From NCBI RefSeq assembly GCF_003148665.1, contig NZ_QGGQ01000004.1, forward strand, positions 62,001-126,000: a stretch of DNA of 64,000 nucleotides. Reading direction: 5' to 3'. This stretch comes from Maribacter polysiphoniae. Its GTDB lineage: Bacteria; Bacteroidota; Bacteroidia; Flavobacteriales; Flavobacteriaceae. The notes beneath the pieces are model-generated. The model was not told the origin of the DNA. It searched no databases and worked only from the letters and a program-made list of their open reading frames with translations. The position numbers were made by a program, and so were the translations under genes. The first letter of the stretch is position 1; every line of letters begins with the position of its first letter. Shown here piece by piece: positions 37,178 to 45,276 of the stretch.

Positions 37178-38563
37178 ATGAATAAAAGTTTACTTTATTT
37201 ATTTCTTATCTTTTTAGCAGGCTGCAGCGATAGCGAAAAAATTTCCCCTAGAGTTTTTTTTGGTGGTGAAATTGTAAACCCTACCAGCAAATATGTTGTT
37301 CTTTATAAAGGGGATGTTGTTATCGACTCCTCAGCCTTGGATACCAATAACATGTTTTCCTTGCAATTGGATTCCATACAGGATGGTCTCTACTACTTTA
37401 AACATGCCCCCGAATATCAAAACGTCTATTTAAAAAAAGGGGATAGTCTTTTAATACGATTGAACACGGTTGATTTTGATGAATCCCTTGTGTTTTCGGG
37501 AAAAGGTGAGGAAGTCAACAACTTTATGATGGAGGTTTACCTGACCAAGGAACACGAAAAAAGAATCGTCGATGATTATTACTGGTTAAACCCGGCCGAA
37601 TTCAGTAGGAAAATCGATTCCCTGCAACAACAGAAATTAGATCTTCTAAGCGATCTTAATATTGACTTTTCATTGACCGATAAGGAGCTTGAAATCGCCA
37701 AAGCCGACATCATATATAATTATGCCATGTTTAAGGAACGTTATCCTTTTAAGCATAAAAGATTGGCGAAGGCTAAAAAAGTGCCGAAATTAGATGAGGA
37801 TTACTATGCGTATCGCAAAAATCTAACCTACAACAATGAGGATTTTACCTATCTAAGACCCTACTACGAGTTTATGGTGAACCATTTTGGCAATTTGTCC
37901 TATATGTCCTGTACCCATGGTTGTGACATTAAGGATAAGATGGCCAAAAACCACCTACATTTCAACAAGCATAAATTAAAACTTATCGATAGTCTGGTCG
38001 TTGAGAAACAATTAAAGGACAACCTTTTTAGGAATGTAGCCGTTGATTATCTGTTGAAAGTACATGATACCGAAGAAAACAACAAAATATTCATGGAGGT
38101 CTTTCGGGCACTATCCGGGGATAACAGGCATATGGATGAAGTTAATGACCTATATTCCGGAATTAGGAACATACAACCCCATAAAAGAATACCAAGTATA
38201 GATTTGACCGATTATAGTGGCGATCAGGTGTCTTTAACCACTATAGCCAAAGACAGAAAAACCGTATTCTATTTTTGGTCCGCATCGAACAAAAAACACT
38301 TGAACGACATTGCTAAACGCATCCACTATTTAAGTCAACATGAACCCAAGTACAACTTTGTAGGTATAAATGTTCAGACCAATTTGGACGAATGGAAATC
38401 CTTGGTCAAGGTAAAAGGCTTCGACCCCAATAATCAATATCGTTCGGACAATTTTGAGAAACTCACAAAAACCCTGATTATTTATCCGATGAACAAATGC
38501 ATCATTACCGATAACGAAATTATCGTTGATGCCTTTGGGGACATATATCATTCTTTTAAATAA
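37178..38563 (+). CDS. Lipoprotein with a TlpA-like domain lacking the CxxC site
   Basis: 461 residues from the ATG of MNKSLLYLFLIFLAGC (lipidated Cys at 16). Residues 25-125 are a DUF4369-like beta module (FFGGEIVNPTSKYVVLYKGD). The middle is helical and charged. The C-terminal 110 residues have a thioredoxin-like layout (LTTIAKDRKTVFYFWSASNKK read as strand, turn, helix; NFVGINVQTNLDEW; YPMNKCIITDNE), but the expected CxxC reads SASN. It may bind partners instead of doing redox chemistry. A longer frame from 37151 starts at a TTG inside the -7 box and is discounted. Confidence 0.7.
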   Translation: MNKSLLYLFLIFLAGCSDSEKISPRVFFGGEIVNPTSKYVVLYKGDVVIDSSALDTNNMFSLQLDSIQDGLYYFKHAPEYQNVYLKKGDSLLIRLNTVDFDESLVFSGKGEEVNNFMMEVYLTKEHEKRIVDDYYWLNPAEFSRKIDSLQQQKLDLLSDLNIDFSLTDKELEIAKADIIYNYAMFKERYPFKHKRLAKAKKVPKLDEDYYAYRKNLTYNNEDFTYLRPYYEFMVNHFGNLSYMSCTHGCDIKDKMAKNHLHFNKHKLKLIDSLVVEKQLKDNLFRNVAVDYLLKVHDTEENNKIFMEVFRALSGDNRHMDEVNDLYSGIRNIQPHKRIPSIDLTDYSGDQVSLTTIAKDRKTVFYFWSASNKKHLNDIAKRIHYLSQHEPKYNFVGINVQTNLDEWKSLVKVKGFDPNNQYRSDNFEKLTKTLIIYPMNKCIITDNEIIVDAFGDIYHSFK

Positions 38564-38566
38564 AAA

Positions 38567-38591
38567 ACCCAAAAACCATCGGCTTTTGGGT
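38567..38591 (-). terminator. Intrinsic terminator for the aldolase gene
   Basis: ACCCAAAA (38567-38574) pairs with TTTTGGGT (38584-38591). Read on the minus strand the stem is followed by TTTTTTA, so it fits the end of the gene starting at 39286. It lies just after the stop of the plus-strand lipoprotein gene but has no T-run for that direction. Confidence 0.7.
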
Positions 38592-38632
38592 CTATCTATT
38601 CATAGCTTGTTTAAAAGATTAAGCTATATCCT

Positions 38633-39286
38633 TTAGTTTCCTTTTTTATAATCTGCCAAGAATTTCTCCAATCCACTATCCGTCAAAGGATGTTTCAGAA
38701 GGCCTTCAATTGAAGAAAGAGGTCCGGTCATTACGTCTGCACCGATTTTAGCACAATCAATGACATGCATGGTGTGTCTGATCGACGCAGCCAATATCTG
38801 TGTTTCAAAAGCATAATTATCATATATATGACGAATTTCAGCAATCAGGTTAAGTCCGTCAGTTGAAATATCATCCAATCTACCTATAAATGGTGACACA
38901 TAGGTAGCTCCTGCTTTTGCGGCCAATAAGGCCTGTCCAACAGAAAACACCAATGTACAGTTGGTACGGATACCATTATCCGAAAAATACTTCAACGCTT
39001 TTATACCATCTTTGATCATAGGCACTTTTACTACAATCTGTTCGTGCAGTTCGGCCAACTCCTCACCTTCTTTGACCATAGCATCAAACTCGGTAGCGAT
39101 AACTTCAGCGGATACATCACCATCTACAATATTACAGATATCAACATAATGCTTTAAAATATTGTTACGTCCGGTAATGCCTTCCTTGGCCATTAATGAC
39201 GGATTGGTGGTAACACCATCCAAAACCCCCAATTCCTGGGCTTCCCTGATTTGATCTAAATTGGCTGTATCGATAAAAAATTTCAT
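38633..39286 (-). CDS. fsa: Fructose-6-phosphate aldolase / short transaldolase
   Basis: 217-residue TalC/FSA-type aldolase that makes or splits fructose 6-phosphate from dihydroxyacetone and glyceraldehyde 3-phosphate, or acts as a transaldolase. Marks: [13 protein letters not shown] at 3, [14 protein letters not shown] near 24, the Schiff-base Lys of [10 protein letters not shown] near 86, [19 protein letters not shown] near 108 and FIGRLDD near 132. Short transaldolases and FSA cannot be separated safely by eye. It is followed by a clear terminator. Confidence 0.88.
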   Translation of the reverse strand: MKFFIDTANLDQIREAQELGVLDGVTTNPSLMAKEGITGRNNILKHYVDICNIVDGDVSAEVIATEFDAMVKEGEELAELHEQIVVKVPMIKDGIKALKYFSDNGIRTNCTLVFSVGQALLAAKAGATYVSPFIGRLDDISTDGLNLIAEIRHIYDNYAFETQILAASIRHTMHVIDCAKIGADVMTGPLSSIEGLLKHPLTDSGLEKFLADYKKGN

Positions 39287-39341
39287 GAATTTGTTTTTAA
39301 TTAATTTTCTAGGTAATGTTTTAAAAATGAATATACCAAAA

Positions 39342-40151
39342 TTACAACTTATAATGATTCAATAACAGCTTCTCATAGGCTTTATCGGGTAAAGTCCGTT
39401 TAAGGAAAATAGAGAACTTTTGCATAAATGAACCCACCTTATAATGCACTTTGGGATTTTTGGTATTTATAATACGGTATACTTTTTCGGCCACCTGAAT
39501 GGGATTATTGCCCGAAGAAACATCATCATTGATCGATTGCAAGGTTTTCCCGTATGCATCCTCATATGGGGAGCCTTTTAAAACCGGTGCATGATATCTT
39601 CCGCTGGCTATGTTCGTCGCAAAATCACCAGGAGCCAAATTGGTCATTCGTATGCCGAAATTCCTGGTTTCCATTCGAAGCGCCTCCGTCGTAACTTCCA
39701 AAGCACCTTTGGTAGCTGAATAAATGCCGCGATAAGGTAACCCCATATAGCCGGCAATGGAGGTTATATTGATAATGAGTCCGTCCCCCTGCTTCCGCAT
39801 TTGGGGCAAAACAGCCTTTATCATATGCAATGGGCCATGGAAATTGGTCTCAAAGGTTTTAAGAATCTCTTCGTGTGGGGTTTCTTCTATCGGGCCTGTT
39901 ATTCCCACACCTGCATTATTGACCAACACATCCAACCGACCTTCCTTTTCTATAAGTTGGGAAACAGCCTTTGCAATCGTACTTGTATTCCTAACATCCA
40001 ACTCCAGGAGGTCAAAATCACTGAAATCAGGGTATTTAGCCAGATTCCTTGTTGTTCCGTAAACTTTAAATCCTTTGGATTTCAATAAATTTCCGATGGA
40101 TTTCCCTATTCCAGAAGAGCCTCCCGTTATAAGAACTACTTTTTGTTCCAT
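39342..40151 (-). CDS. Short-chain dehydrogenase/reductase
   Basis: 269-residue classical SDR using NAD(P). Cofactor motif TGGSSGIG at 8-15, NNAGVG near 89, catalytic Ser in NITSIAGYM near 131 and YSATKGA near 144 with the Tyr and Lys. The C-terminal portion ([38 protein letters not shown]) resembles SDRs that act on lipophilic substrates, but the substrate is not known. No signal peptide. Confidence 0.9.
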   Translation of the reverse strand: MEQKVVLITGGSSGIGKSIGNLLKSKGFKVYGTTRNLAKYPDFSDFDLLELDVRNTSTIAKAVSQLIEKEGRLDVLVNNAGVGITGPIEETPHEEILKTFETNFHGPLHMIKAVLPQMRKQGDGLIINITSIAGYMGLPYRGIYSATKGALEVTTEALRMETRNFGIRMTNLAPGDFATNIASGRYHAPVLKGSPYEDAYGKTLQSINDDVSSGNNPIQVAEKVYRIINTKNPKVHYKVGSFMQKFSIFLKRTLPDKAYEKLLLNHYKL

Positions 40152-40280
40152 ATAAGTTATAGATTAAGTTTTAAAAAAAGGTCTGGTAAAAAGCGATTTA
40201 CATAGAAGCCTAAAGTACAATGACAATATGGTCCGAAAATCAAATACACGCTTTTTATGAAAAATGAAGGTATAAAAAAA

Positions 40281-40376
40281 CGGCAAGCTACCTACATCGC
40301 ACCGCTACAACCATATACCCTTGCTGCGTTCCCACCCTGGGGGATTCTACAGGAGCTGGTCGTGTAGGACTTGCCG
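40281..40376 (-). ncRNA. ffs: Signal recognition particle RNA, small bacterial type
   Basis: The minus strand folds into one long hairpin closed by CGGCAAG (40376-40370) and CTTGCCG (40287-40281). Near the loop it has CCCAGGGTGGGAACGCAGCA, matching the conserved SRP domain IV features: a GNRA-like tip and the asymmetric AGCA loop that bind Ffh. About 96 nt, typical of 4.5S RNA. With Ffh and FtsY it directs membrane and exported proteins to the translocon. A U-run (TTTTTTT) after the closing stem makes the RNA its own terminator. Confidence 0.9.
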
Positions 40377-40380
40377 AATG

Positions 40381-40410
40381 CAAATATACAATCTTTTAAA
40401 ACTTTTTCAA
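40381..40410 (-). promoter_or_regulatory. Bacteroidota promoter for the SRP RNA
   Basis: Minus strand TTG (40410-40408), 19 bp, TATATTTG (40388-40381): an exact consensus. A start 5 nt below places transcription at the first base of the closing stem. Confidence 0.8.
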
Positions 40411-40525
40411 TCGTTTTATATTCTAATTTTAATGAATTAACTTGCCTTTTTTATTGATATTCCTAAGTGTTTCTAATAGAGAATAATACAGTCGGGAATA
40501 CCTAAATCAACAAATAAATATATTC

Positions 40526-41569
40526 ATGAATCTTATTAAGCTTACCTCTTTTAGTTTTCTCCTACTGCTATTCATGTCCTGTGGCAGTGGCAATACCAAG
40601 GCAACTTCTTTATTCGAAATTCAATTGGAAGGCAATAAAACGGATTTCAAACAACATCAAACCGTAAGTGTCGGCATTAAAAACAAGAAGGAGAAATCAA
40701 TCAATTCGGTAACCTATACCATTGATGGCAAGGAACTCGAGGTTAAGGAAAACAAAATTACATTTGACCTTACGACTTTGGGGGCCAAGACCCTTAAGGC
40801 CACTGTCGATTATGATGATACCCGTATCGATGTTTCAAAGAAAATAAAAGTATTGGCGCCTACCCCTCCTGCCCTATACACCTATGAAATCATAAACGAA
40901 TTCCCTCACGACATCAAGGCATATACCCAAGGTTTGGAATTCCATGATGGCATACTCTATGAGAGTACCGGAAAAAAAGGAAGGTCTTCTTTAAGGAAGG
41001 TCGATTTTAAAACCGGGGAAATCCTAAAACAAATACGCCTTGAGGATTCCCAGTTTGGCGAAGGAATCACGATTATGAACGGTAAGATATACCAGCTTAC
41101 TTGGCAAAATGGAATTGGATTCGTGTATGACTTGGAGAAATTCGAGAAGATAGACACTTTCCAATATGGGGAAAGCAAGGAAGGCTGGGGACTATGCCAT
41201 AATGGAAACAAAATATTCAAAAGTGATGGTACCGAAAAGATTTGGTTTTTAAATCCCGATACCTTAGCCGAAGAGGGCCATATTGAAACAGTGACCAATA
41301 AATCGGTATTCAACATGGCCAATGAACTGGAGTATTTGGATGGGAAGATCTATGCCAATGTTTACCAAAAACCAAGCATGATGATTATTGATGCACAAAG
41401 TGGAGCCATTGAGGGCGTCATCAATTTCGGTGGTTTAAAGGAAAGGGTCACCAAACACCAAGAACTGGATGTGCTTAACGGGGTAGCTTATCATCCAGAA
41501 CGAAAAACCTTCTTTGTAACAGGCAAAAACTGGGATAAAATGTTCGAGGTAAAAATCATCAAAAAATAA
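40526..41569 (+). CDS. Glutaminyl-peptide cyclotransferase lipoprotein
   Basis: Glutaminyl cyclase of the plant/bacterial (beta-propeller) type, which converts N-terminal Gln to pyroglutamate. 347 residues. Lipobox LFMSC puts the lipidated Cys at 19. Residues 25-110 are an immunoglobulin-like spacer. The propeller starts at YTYEIINEFPHDIKAYTQGLEFHDGILYESTG near 115-145 and has the family motifs ITIMNGKIYQLTW and MANELEYLDGKIYANVY. It begins a probable operon: the thioesterase start overlaps its stop by 1 nt. Confidence 0.9.
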   Translation: MNLIKLTSFSFLLLLFMSCGSGNTKATSLFEIQLEGNKTDFKQHQTVSVGIKNKKEKSINSVTYTIDGKELEVKENKITFDLTTLGAKTLKATVDYDDTRIDVSKKIKVLAPTPPALYTYEIINEFPHDIKAYTQGLEFHDGILYESTGKKGRSSLRKVDFKTGEILKQIRLEDSQFGEGITIMNGKIYQLTWQNGIGFVYDLEKFEKIDTFQYGESKEGWGLCHNGNKIFKSDGTEKIWFLNPDTLAEEGHIETVTNKSVFNMANELEYLDGKIYANVYQKPSMMIIDAQSGAIEGVINFGGLKERVTKHQELDVLNGVAYHPERKTFFVTGKNWDKMFEVKIIKK

Positions 41570-41964
41570 TGGAGTCCTACGAAAAGAAAATAATTGTCTC
41601 CCAAGCAGATCTAGACGACCTAAACCATGTGAACAACGTGCGTTATGTTCAATGGATCCAAGATATCTCTAAAGAACATTGGCAATCTACCGCTCCTAAA
41701 GAAATGCAGGCAGGTATACTCTGGGTCGTCAAAAACCATAATATCGATTATCTCAGTTCTGCCGTCTTAGGTGACGTAATTTTAGCCAAAACCTTTATAG
41801 CAAGCACAAAAGGAGCCATTTCGGTGCGTTGTGTGGAAATGTACAATGATAAAACGAATGAGCTTATAGTCCGTTCCGTTACAGAATGGTGCCTGCTCAA
41901 TGCGATGACCCTAAGACCGATCCGCATTTCAGAGAAAATCCAAAAGGTCTTCCTGAGCGATTAA
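41569..41964 (+). CDS. Hot-dog fold acyl-CoA thioesterase
   Basis: 131-residue cytoplasmic thioesterase of the 4-hydroxybenzoyl-CoA/YbgC group. VSQADLDDLNHVNNVRYVQW at 10-29 is the signature in which the Asp and neighbouring residues act in hydrolysis, followed by LWVVKNHNIDYLSSAVLGD and SVRCVEMYNDKTNELIVRS. Substrate unknown. It overlaps the glutaminyl cyclase gene by 1 nt and is followed 17 bp later by the beta-helix lipoprotein. Confidence 0.88.
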   Translation: MESYEKKIIVSQADLDDLNHVNNVRYVQWIQDISKEHWQSTAPKEMQAGILWVVKNHNIDYLSSAVLGDVILAKTFIASTKGAISVRCVEMYNDKTNELIVRSVTEWCLLNAMTLRPIRISEKIQKVFLSD

Positions 41965-41981
41965 ACGGAAAAACCAAAACT

Positions 41982-43505
41982 ATGCAGCGGATCGTATTCC
42001 CAATTTCTGCCTTGATACTTATAATGGTATGGAGTTCGTGCAGAAATGATTTCGAGTATGCATACAACCCTGGTAATTTGGAGTTTTCAAAGGATACCGT
42101 TTTTCTTGATACCGTTTTTTCCAACATATCGAGCAGCACCTACACCTTAAAGGTATACAACCCCAACCATGACGACATAGAAATTCCTTCCATCCGACTA
42201 AAACAGGGGCAAAACAGTGCTTATCGACTTAATGTAGACGGCATGGCAGGAAAGGAATTCACGAATATACCCATCCTGGCCAAAGACAGCCTTTACATAT
42301 TTGTTGAAACCACCTACAGCCCCACCAATGATGGGAAGCAATTTTTATATACCGATGCTATTGCGTTTAAGGGACTATCGAGCACCCAAGAAGTGCAATT
42401 AGTCACTTTGGTAAAGGATGCGATTTTACGATATCCCAAAATATTGGAGAATGGTATCAAGGAAACCCACCCTTTGAATATGGATATCGATGGGAACCAA
42501 AATAATGTAGAAGGATTTTTTTTAAAGGATGATGAATTGATATTCACCAATGATAAGCCCTATGTAATCTACGGGTATGCGATAGTTCCGGAAAACCAGA
42601 CCTTACAGGTCAATGCGGGAGTCAGGATCCATTTTCATGAAGGTTCGGGGATATATGTTTCTAAGGGAGCTTCCCTACATATCAATGGTACGTTAAGTTC
42701 TTCCCAGGACATCTTGGAAAACGAGGTTATTTTTGAAGGAGATCGACTAGAACCCGAATATTCGAATGTTCCTGGGCAATGGGGTACGATTTGGATTGCA
42801 GAAGGAAGCCTAAACAACACCATGGAACATGTAACGATCAAAAATGCTACAATCGGCACCATTGTTAAGGGTGATGGACAACGACAAACCTCAAGCCTAA
42901 CTATAAATAACACCCAGATTTATAACTCCTCCTTCACCAATCTACAGGCAATAAACACCTATGTTACGGGGGAAAACACCGTATTAGGGGGTGCGGGTGG
43001 CAATTCCCTACACTGTTCCCGTGGTGGTCGCTACGAATTCACCCATTGCACCATTGCGAATTATTGGTCACATGGTTCAAGATTGGGAACGGCTTTAAAA
43101 ATAGATAACTATGATTCCACCACTTCAGGGGATTTGGTTTTGGCCCAGTTCAATAATTGTATCATTGATGGTAGTGCCCCAATCGAAATATCATTACATC
43201 CTAACGAGGCCAATGCTTTTAATTTTACTTTCGACCATTCCCTTATAAAATTTGAGGATACTTCTGGGCAATACAAAAACAATACTTTGTACGATTTTAA
43301 CGACAACACCAAGTACACTGAAGTCCTTTTTAACCAAAACACTGATTTTGAAGGATTTAATCGTGATGTATATCAATTAGGTGAGGCTTCATCAGCCATT
43401 GACAAGGCTGATTTGGCATATTCCTTACCTATTCCTTATGATATCATTGGTACGGAAAGAACCCAAAATCCGGATATTGGGGCATATGAATACACTCCCA
43501 AATGA
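41982..43505 (+). CDS. Lipoprotein with right-handed parallel beta-helix
   Basis: 507 residues from the ATG of MQRIVFPISALILIMVWSSC (lipidated Cys about 20). A longer frame overlapping the thioesterase has no signal and is discounted. Residues 25-180 are an Ig-like or adhesin-like region (FLDTVFSNISSSTYTLKVYN). Residues 200-480 contain parallel beta-helix turns (GVRIHFHEGSGIYVSKGASL; NTMEHVTIKNATIGTIVKGD; QTSSLTINNTQIYNSSF), as in surface polysaccharide-binding or cell-surface proteins. Ends with DIGAYEYTPK, a tail I have seen on related flavobacterial proteins. Substrate unknown. Confidence 0.8.
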   Translation: MQRIVFPISALILIMVWSSCRNDFEYAYNPGNLEFSKDTVFLDTVFSNISSSTYTLKVYNPNHDDIEIPSIRLKQGQNSAYRLNVDGMAGKEFTNIPILAKDSLYIFVETTYSPTNDGKQFLYTDAIAFKGLSSTQEVQLVTLVKDAILRYPKILENGIKETHPLNMDIDGNQNNVEGFFLKDDELIFTNDKPYVIYGYAIVPENQTLQVNAGVRIHFHEGSGIYVSKGASLHINGTLSSSQDILENEVIFEGDRLEPEYSNVPGQWGTIWIAEGSLNNTMEHVTIKNATIGTIVKGDGQRQTSSLTINNTQIYNSSFTNLQAINTYVTGENTVLGGAGGNSLHCSRGGRYEFTHCTIANYWSHGSRLGTALKIDNYDSTTSGDLVLAQFNNCIIDGSAPIEISLHPNEANAFNFTFDHSLIKFEDTSGQYKNNTLYDFNDNTKYTEVLFNQNTDFEGFNRDVYQLGEASSAIDKADLAYSLPIPYDIIGTERTQNPDIGAYEYTPK

Positions 43506-43580
43506 TTGTTTGTTGCATATTCTTCCCTATAAATAGGTGTTTTCCTTCAAATTAAAATATTTTTATACATTACAAACACA

Positions 43581-43638
43581 AACCTTATTTATTATAAGGT
43601 TTTCCTATGTCCATGGTTCCCCGACTATCATAACTTTG
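43581..43638 (+). promoter_or_regulatory. Composite regulated promoter of the LytTR gene
   Basis: AACCTTAT (43581-43588), 5 nt, ATAAGGTT (43594-43601), then TCCTATGTCC (43603-43612), 18 bp, and an exact -7 box TAACTTTG (43631-43638). The GTCC end lies where a -33 TTG should be. The same arrangement stands before the gene at 48264, with identical dyad arms. It reads as an activator site feeding a weak -33 promoter. Confidence 0.65.
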
Positions 43639-43660
43639 CTATTGACAAATAGCTAATACA

Positions 43661-44404
43661 TTGGAATTCAATTACTCCATTATCGATTCTGACGCCACCT
43701 CCAATCTGCAACTGCAGCATTTTTTGGAGGAATACGGTGATTTTTCGTGCTCTTCCTTGGCTAAAAATAGTAACGACGGTCTAAATGCAATTTTAAAATA
43801 TTCCCCCGACGTCGTTTTTGTGAACCTGAATGAAAATGCCTCCGAATATTTTCAAATGGTCATTGAACTTCACCAGTATGTCAAGAAATTACCGGTCATC
43901 ATTGGTATATCCAAAACAAAGAATCATGCCTATGAGGCCATTAAAAATGGTTTTTTCGATTATTGGTTGAAACCCTACAATGAATTCGACATACGAAAAT
44001 CCTTGCTGCGCCTTAAAAAGCAAATGCCCGAAACTACTCCCGTCCATTCCCAAGCCGCAACGATTTGTTTAAAATCATACCGGGATTTCCAATACTTGAA
44101 CACGAATGATATTCTTTACCTGCAAGCCGATAACAACACCACGGAATTTGTGATGAAGGATGGAAGCGTTGTCAATGCTTTCAAAACCTTGAAAACATTT
44201 GAAAACCAATTACCTCCGAATTTCATACGAATCCATCAGAGTTATATTATCAATACCATCTTCATTTCAGGTATCAGTTATGGAAAATCAGTGTGCACCT
44301 TAAAACTTAGAAACCTACAACTACCCTTTTCGAAGTCGTATAAAGCGAATATCGATGAGGTAAAGAATCTTTTATCAAAAACCGCGATTCTTTCCAATAA
44401 TTAG
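43661..44404 (+). CDS. LytTR-family regulator with a pseudo-receiver
   Basis: 247 residues. Residues 4-120 have a response-regulator receiver fold with the acidic pair IDSD at 8-11 and the conserved Lys in WLKPYNEF near 107, but the phosphoacceptor strand reads PDVVFVNLN with Asn at 55 in place of Asp. The LytTR DNA-binding domain (about 138-240) has ILYLQADNNTTEFVMKDG and FIRIHQSYIINT. The start is a TTG; an in-frame stop lies just upstream and the promoter supports a short leader. It probably does not depend on phosphorylation. Confidence 0.88.
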   Translation: MEFNYSIIDSDATSNLQLQHFLEEYGDFSCSSLAKNSNDGLNAILKYSPDVVFVNLNENASEYFQMVIELHQYVKKLPVIIGISKTKNHAYEAIKNGFFDYWLKPYNEFDIRKSLLRLKKQMPETTPVHSQAATICLKSYRDFQYLNTNDILYLQADNNTTEFVMKDGSVVNAFKTLKTFENQLPPNFIRIHQSYIINTIFISGISYGKSVCTLKLRNLQLPFSKSYKANIDEVKNLLSKTAILSNN

Positions 44405-44548
44405 GTGAATTCTCTCAAAACTGGTTCGAATACTCCTCAAACAATGCCAAATACTCATACTTTTTAAAATACTCTATCTTACTCTTGGGGTCTTATTAGT
44501 TTTACAACGTAATAAAAAAGAAACCCCTAACAAAAATTATTTAAGATT

Positions 44549-45040
44549 ATGAGAAGAGCACTTAGTATTTTAGCAGTATTGGCCTTAATGATTGGATCAA
44601 TGGCAATGATCAATGTAAATGACACCCAAGATCAAGACACAATAACTTGTGACGACTGTGCCCATACCAAAGACAGAAGAAAGGAAAAAGTGGCATCGGC
44701 AACTTGTGACGACTGTGCCCATACCAAGGACAGAAGAAAGGAAAAAGTGGCTTCGGCAACTTGTGACGACTGCGCCCATACCAAGGACAGAAGGAAAGAA
44801 CAATTGGCTTCGGCAACTTGTGACGACTGTGCCCATACCAAGGACAGAAGAAAGGAAAAAGTGGCTTCGGCAACTTGTGACGACTGCGCCCATACCAAGG
44901 ACAGAAGGAAAGAACAATTGGCTTCGGCAACTTGTGACGACTGCGCCCATACCAAGGACAGAAGGAAAGAACAATTGGCTTCCGCAACTTGTGACGACTG
45001 CGCCCATACAAAAGACAGAAGAAAGGAAAAAGTGGCATAG
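44549..45040 (+). CDS. Secreted 19-residue-repeat protein (CDDC repeats)
   Basis: 163 residues: a signal peptide (RALSILAVLALMIGSMA, about 1-20), a short acidic spacer (NVNDTQDQD), then seven tandem 19-residue repeats, each with CDDCAHT followed by KDRRKE and either KVASA or QLASA. Every repeat has two Cys, one His and a basic segment, so the mature protein carries 14 Cys in CxxC pairs. Metal binding, disulfide cross-linking or processing into small peptides are all possible; I recognise no family. It is flanked by a LytTR regulator and a two-component pair. A strong terminator follows. Confidence 0.75.
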   Translation: MRRALSILAVLALMIGSMAMINVNDTQDQDTITCDDCAHTKDRRKEKVASATCDDCAHTKDRRKEKVASATCDDCAHTKDRRKEQLASATCDDCAHTKDRRKEKVASATCDDCAHTKDRRKEQLASATCDDCAHTKDRRKEQLASATCDDCAHTKDRRKEKVA

Positions 45041-45157
45041 GCAGCTTGTAACGATTGTATCCACACAAAAGACAGAAGAAAGGAAAAAGTGGCATAGGCA
45101 GCTTGTAACGATTGTATCCACACAAAAGACATAAGGAAAGTAAAAAGTATAGTCTAG
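44645..45157 (+). repeat. Nine-copy 57-bp tandem repeat
   Basis: Copies start every 57 bp from 44645 to 45101. Copies 1-7 form the repeat protein. Two sub-types alternate: one with AGAAGAAAGGAAAAAGTGGC (copies 1, 2, 4, 7) and one with AGAAGGAAAGAACAATTGGC (copies 3, 5, 6). Copies 8 and 9 lie after the stop; copies 7 and 8 both end in a TAG where the earlier copies have TCG. The mosaic suggests unequal crossing-over or gene conversion. Confidence 0.9.
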
Positions 45158-45221
45158 TGGTATATTAGCAACTCAAGAGCTATTGAACAAAGAAGGTATA
45201 AAATAAAGTTCCTTCAAAACA

Positions 45222-45258
45222 AAAAAGGTCTTAGTCTTACAAAGATTAAGACCTTTTT
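45222..45258 (+). terminator. Strong intrinsic terminator after the repeat gene
   Basis: AAAAAGGTCTTA (45222-45233) pairs perfectly with TAAGACCTTTTT (45247-45258), loop of 13 nt, ending in a T-run. It stands only 18 bp before the start of the histidine kinase gene. Confidence 0.85.
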
Positions 45259-45276
45259 GTTTACATTAGTGTCACC

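Larger units (their letters stand above)
40152..40525. other. 374-bp gap holding the SRP RNA
   Basis: Apart from the RNA gene and its promoter, the flanks at 40152-40280 and 40411-40525 show no coding frame. No clear promoter for the SDR or glutaminyl cyclase genes is visible by eye. Confidence 0.5.

Noticed and set aside
41886-41981. Extension of the beta-helix lipoprotein into the thioesterase gene
   Set aside because: The ATG at 41982 begins a clean lipoprotein signal; the extension is polar and overlaps a real gene.
43526-43537. CCTAT-AA-ATAGG hairpin after the beta-helix gene as a terminator
   Set aside because: The loop of two bases is too small and no T-run follows.
44597-45134. Three antisense frames and one further sense frame across the 57-bp repeats
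   Set aside because: A 57-bp unit without stops keeps several frames open. Only the frame with a signal peptide and the CDDC repeats makes biological sense.
44645-45157. CRISPR-like regular repeats
   Set aside because: There are no unique spacers and the units are coding; no cas genes are present.
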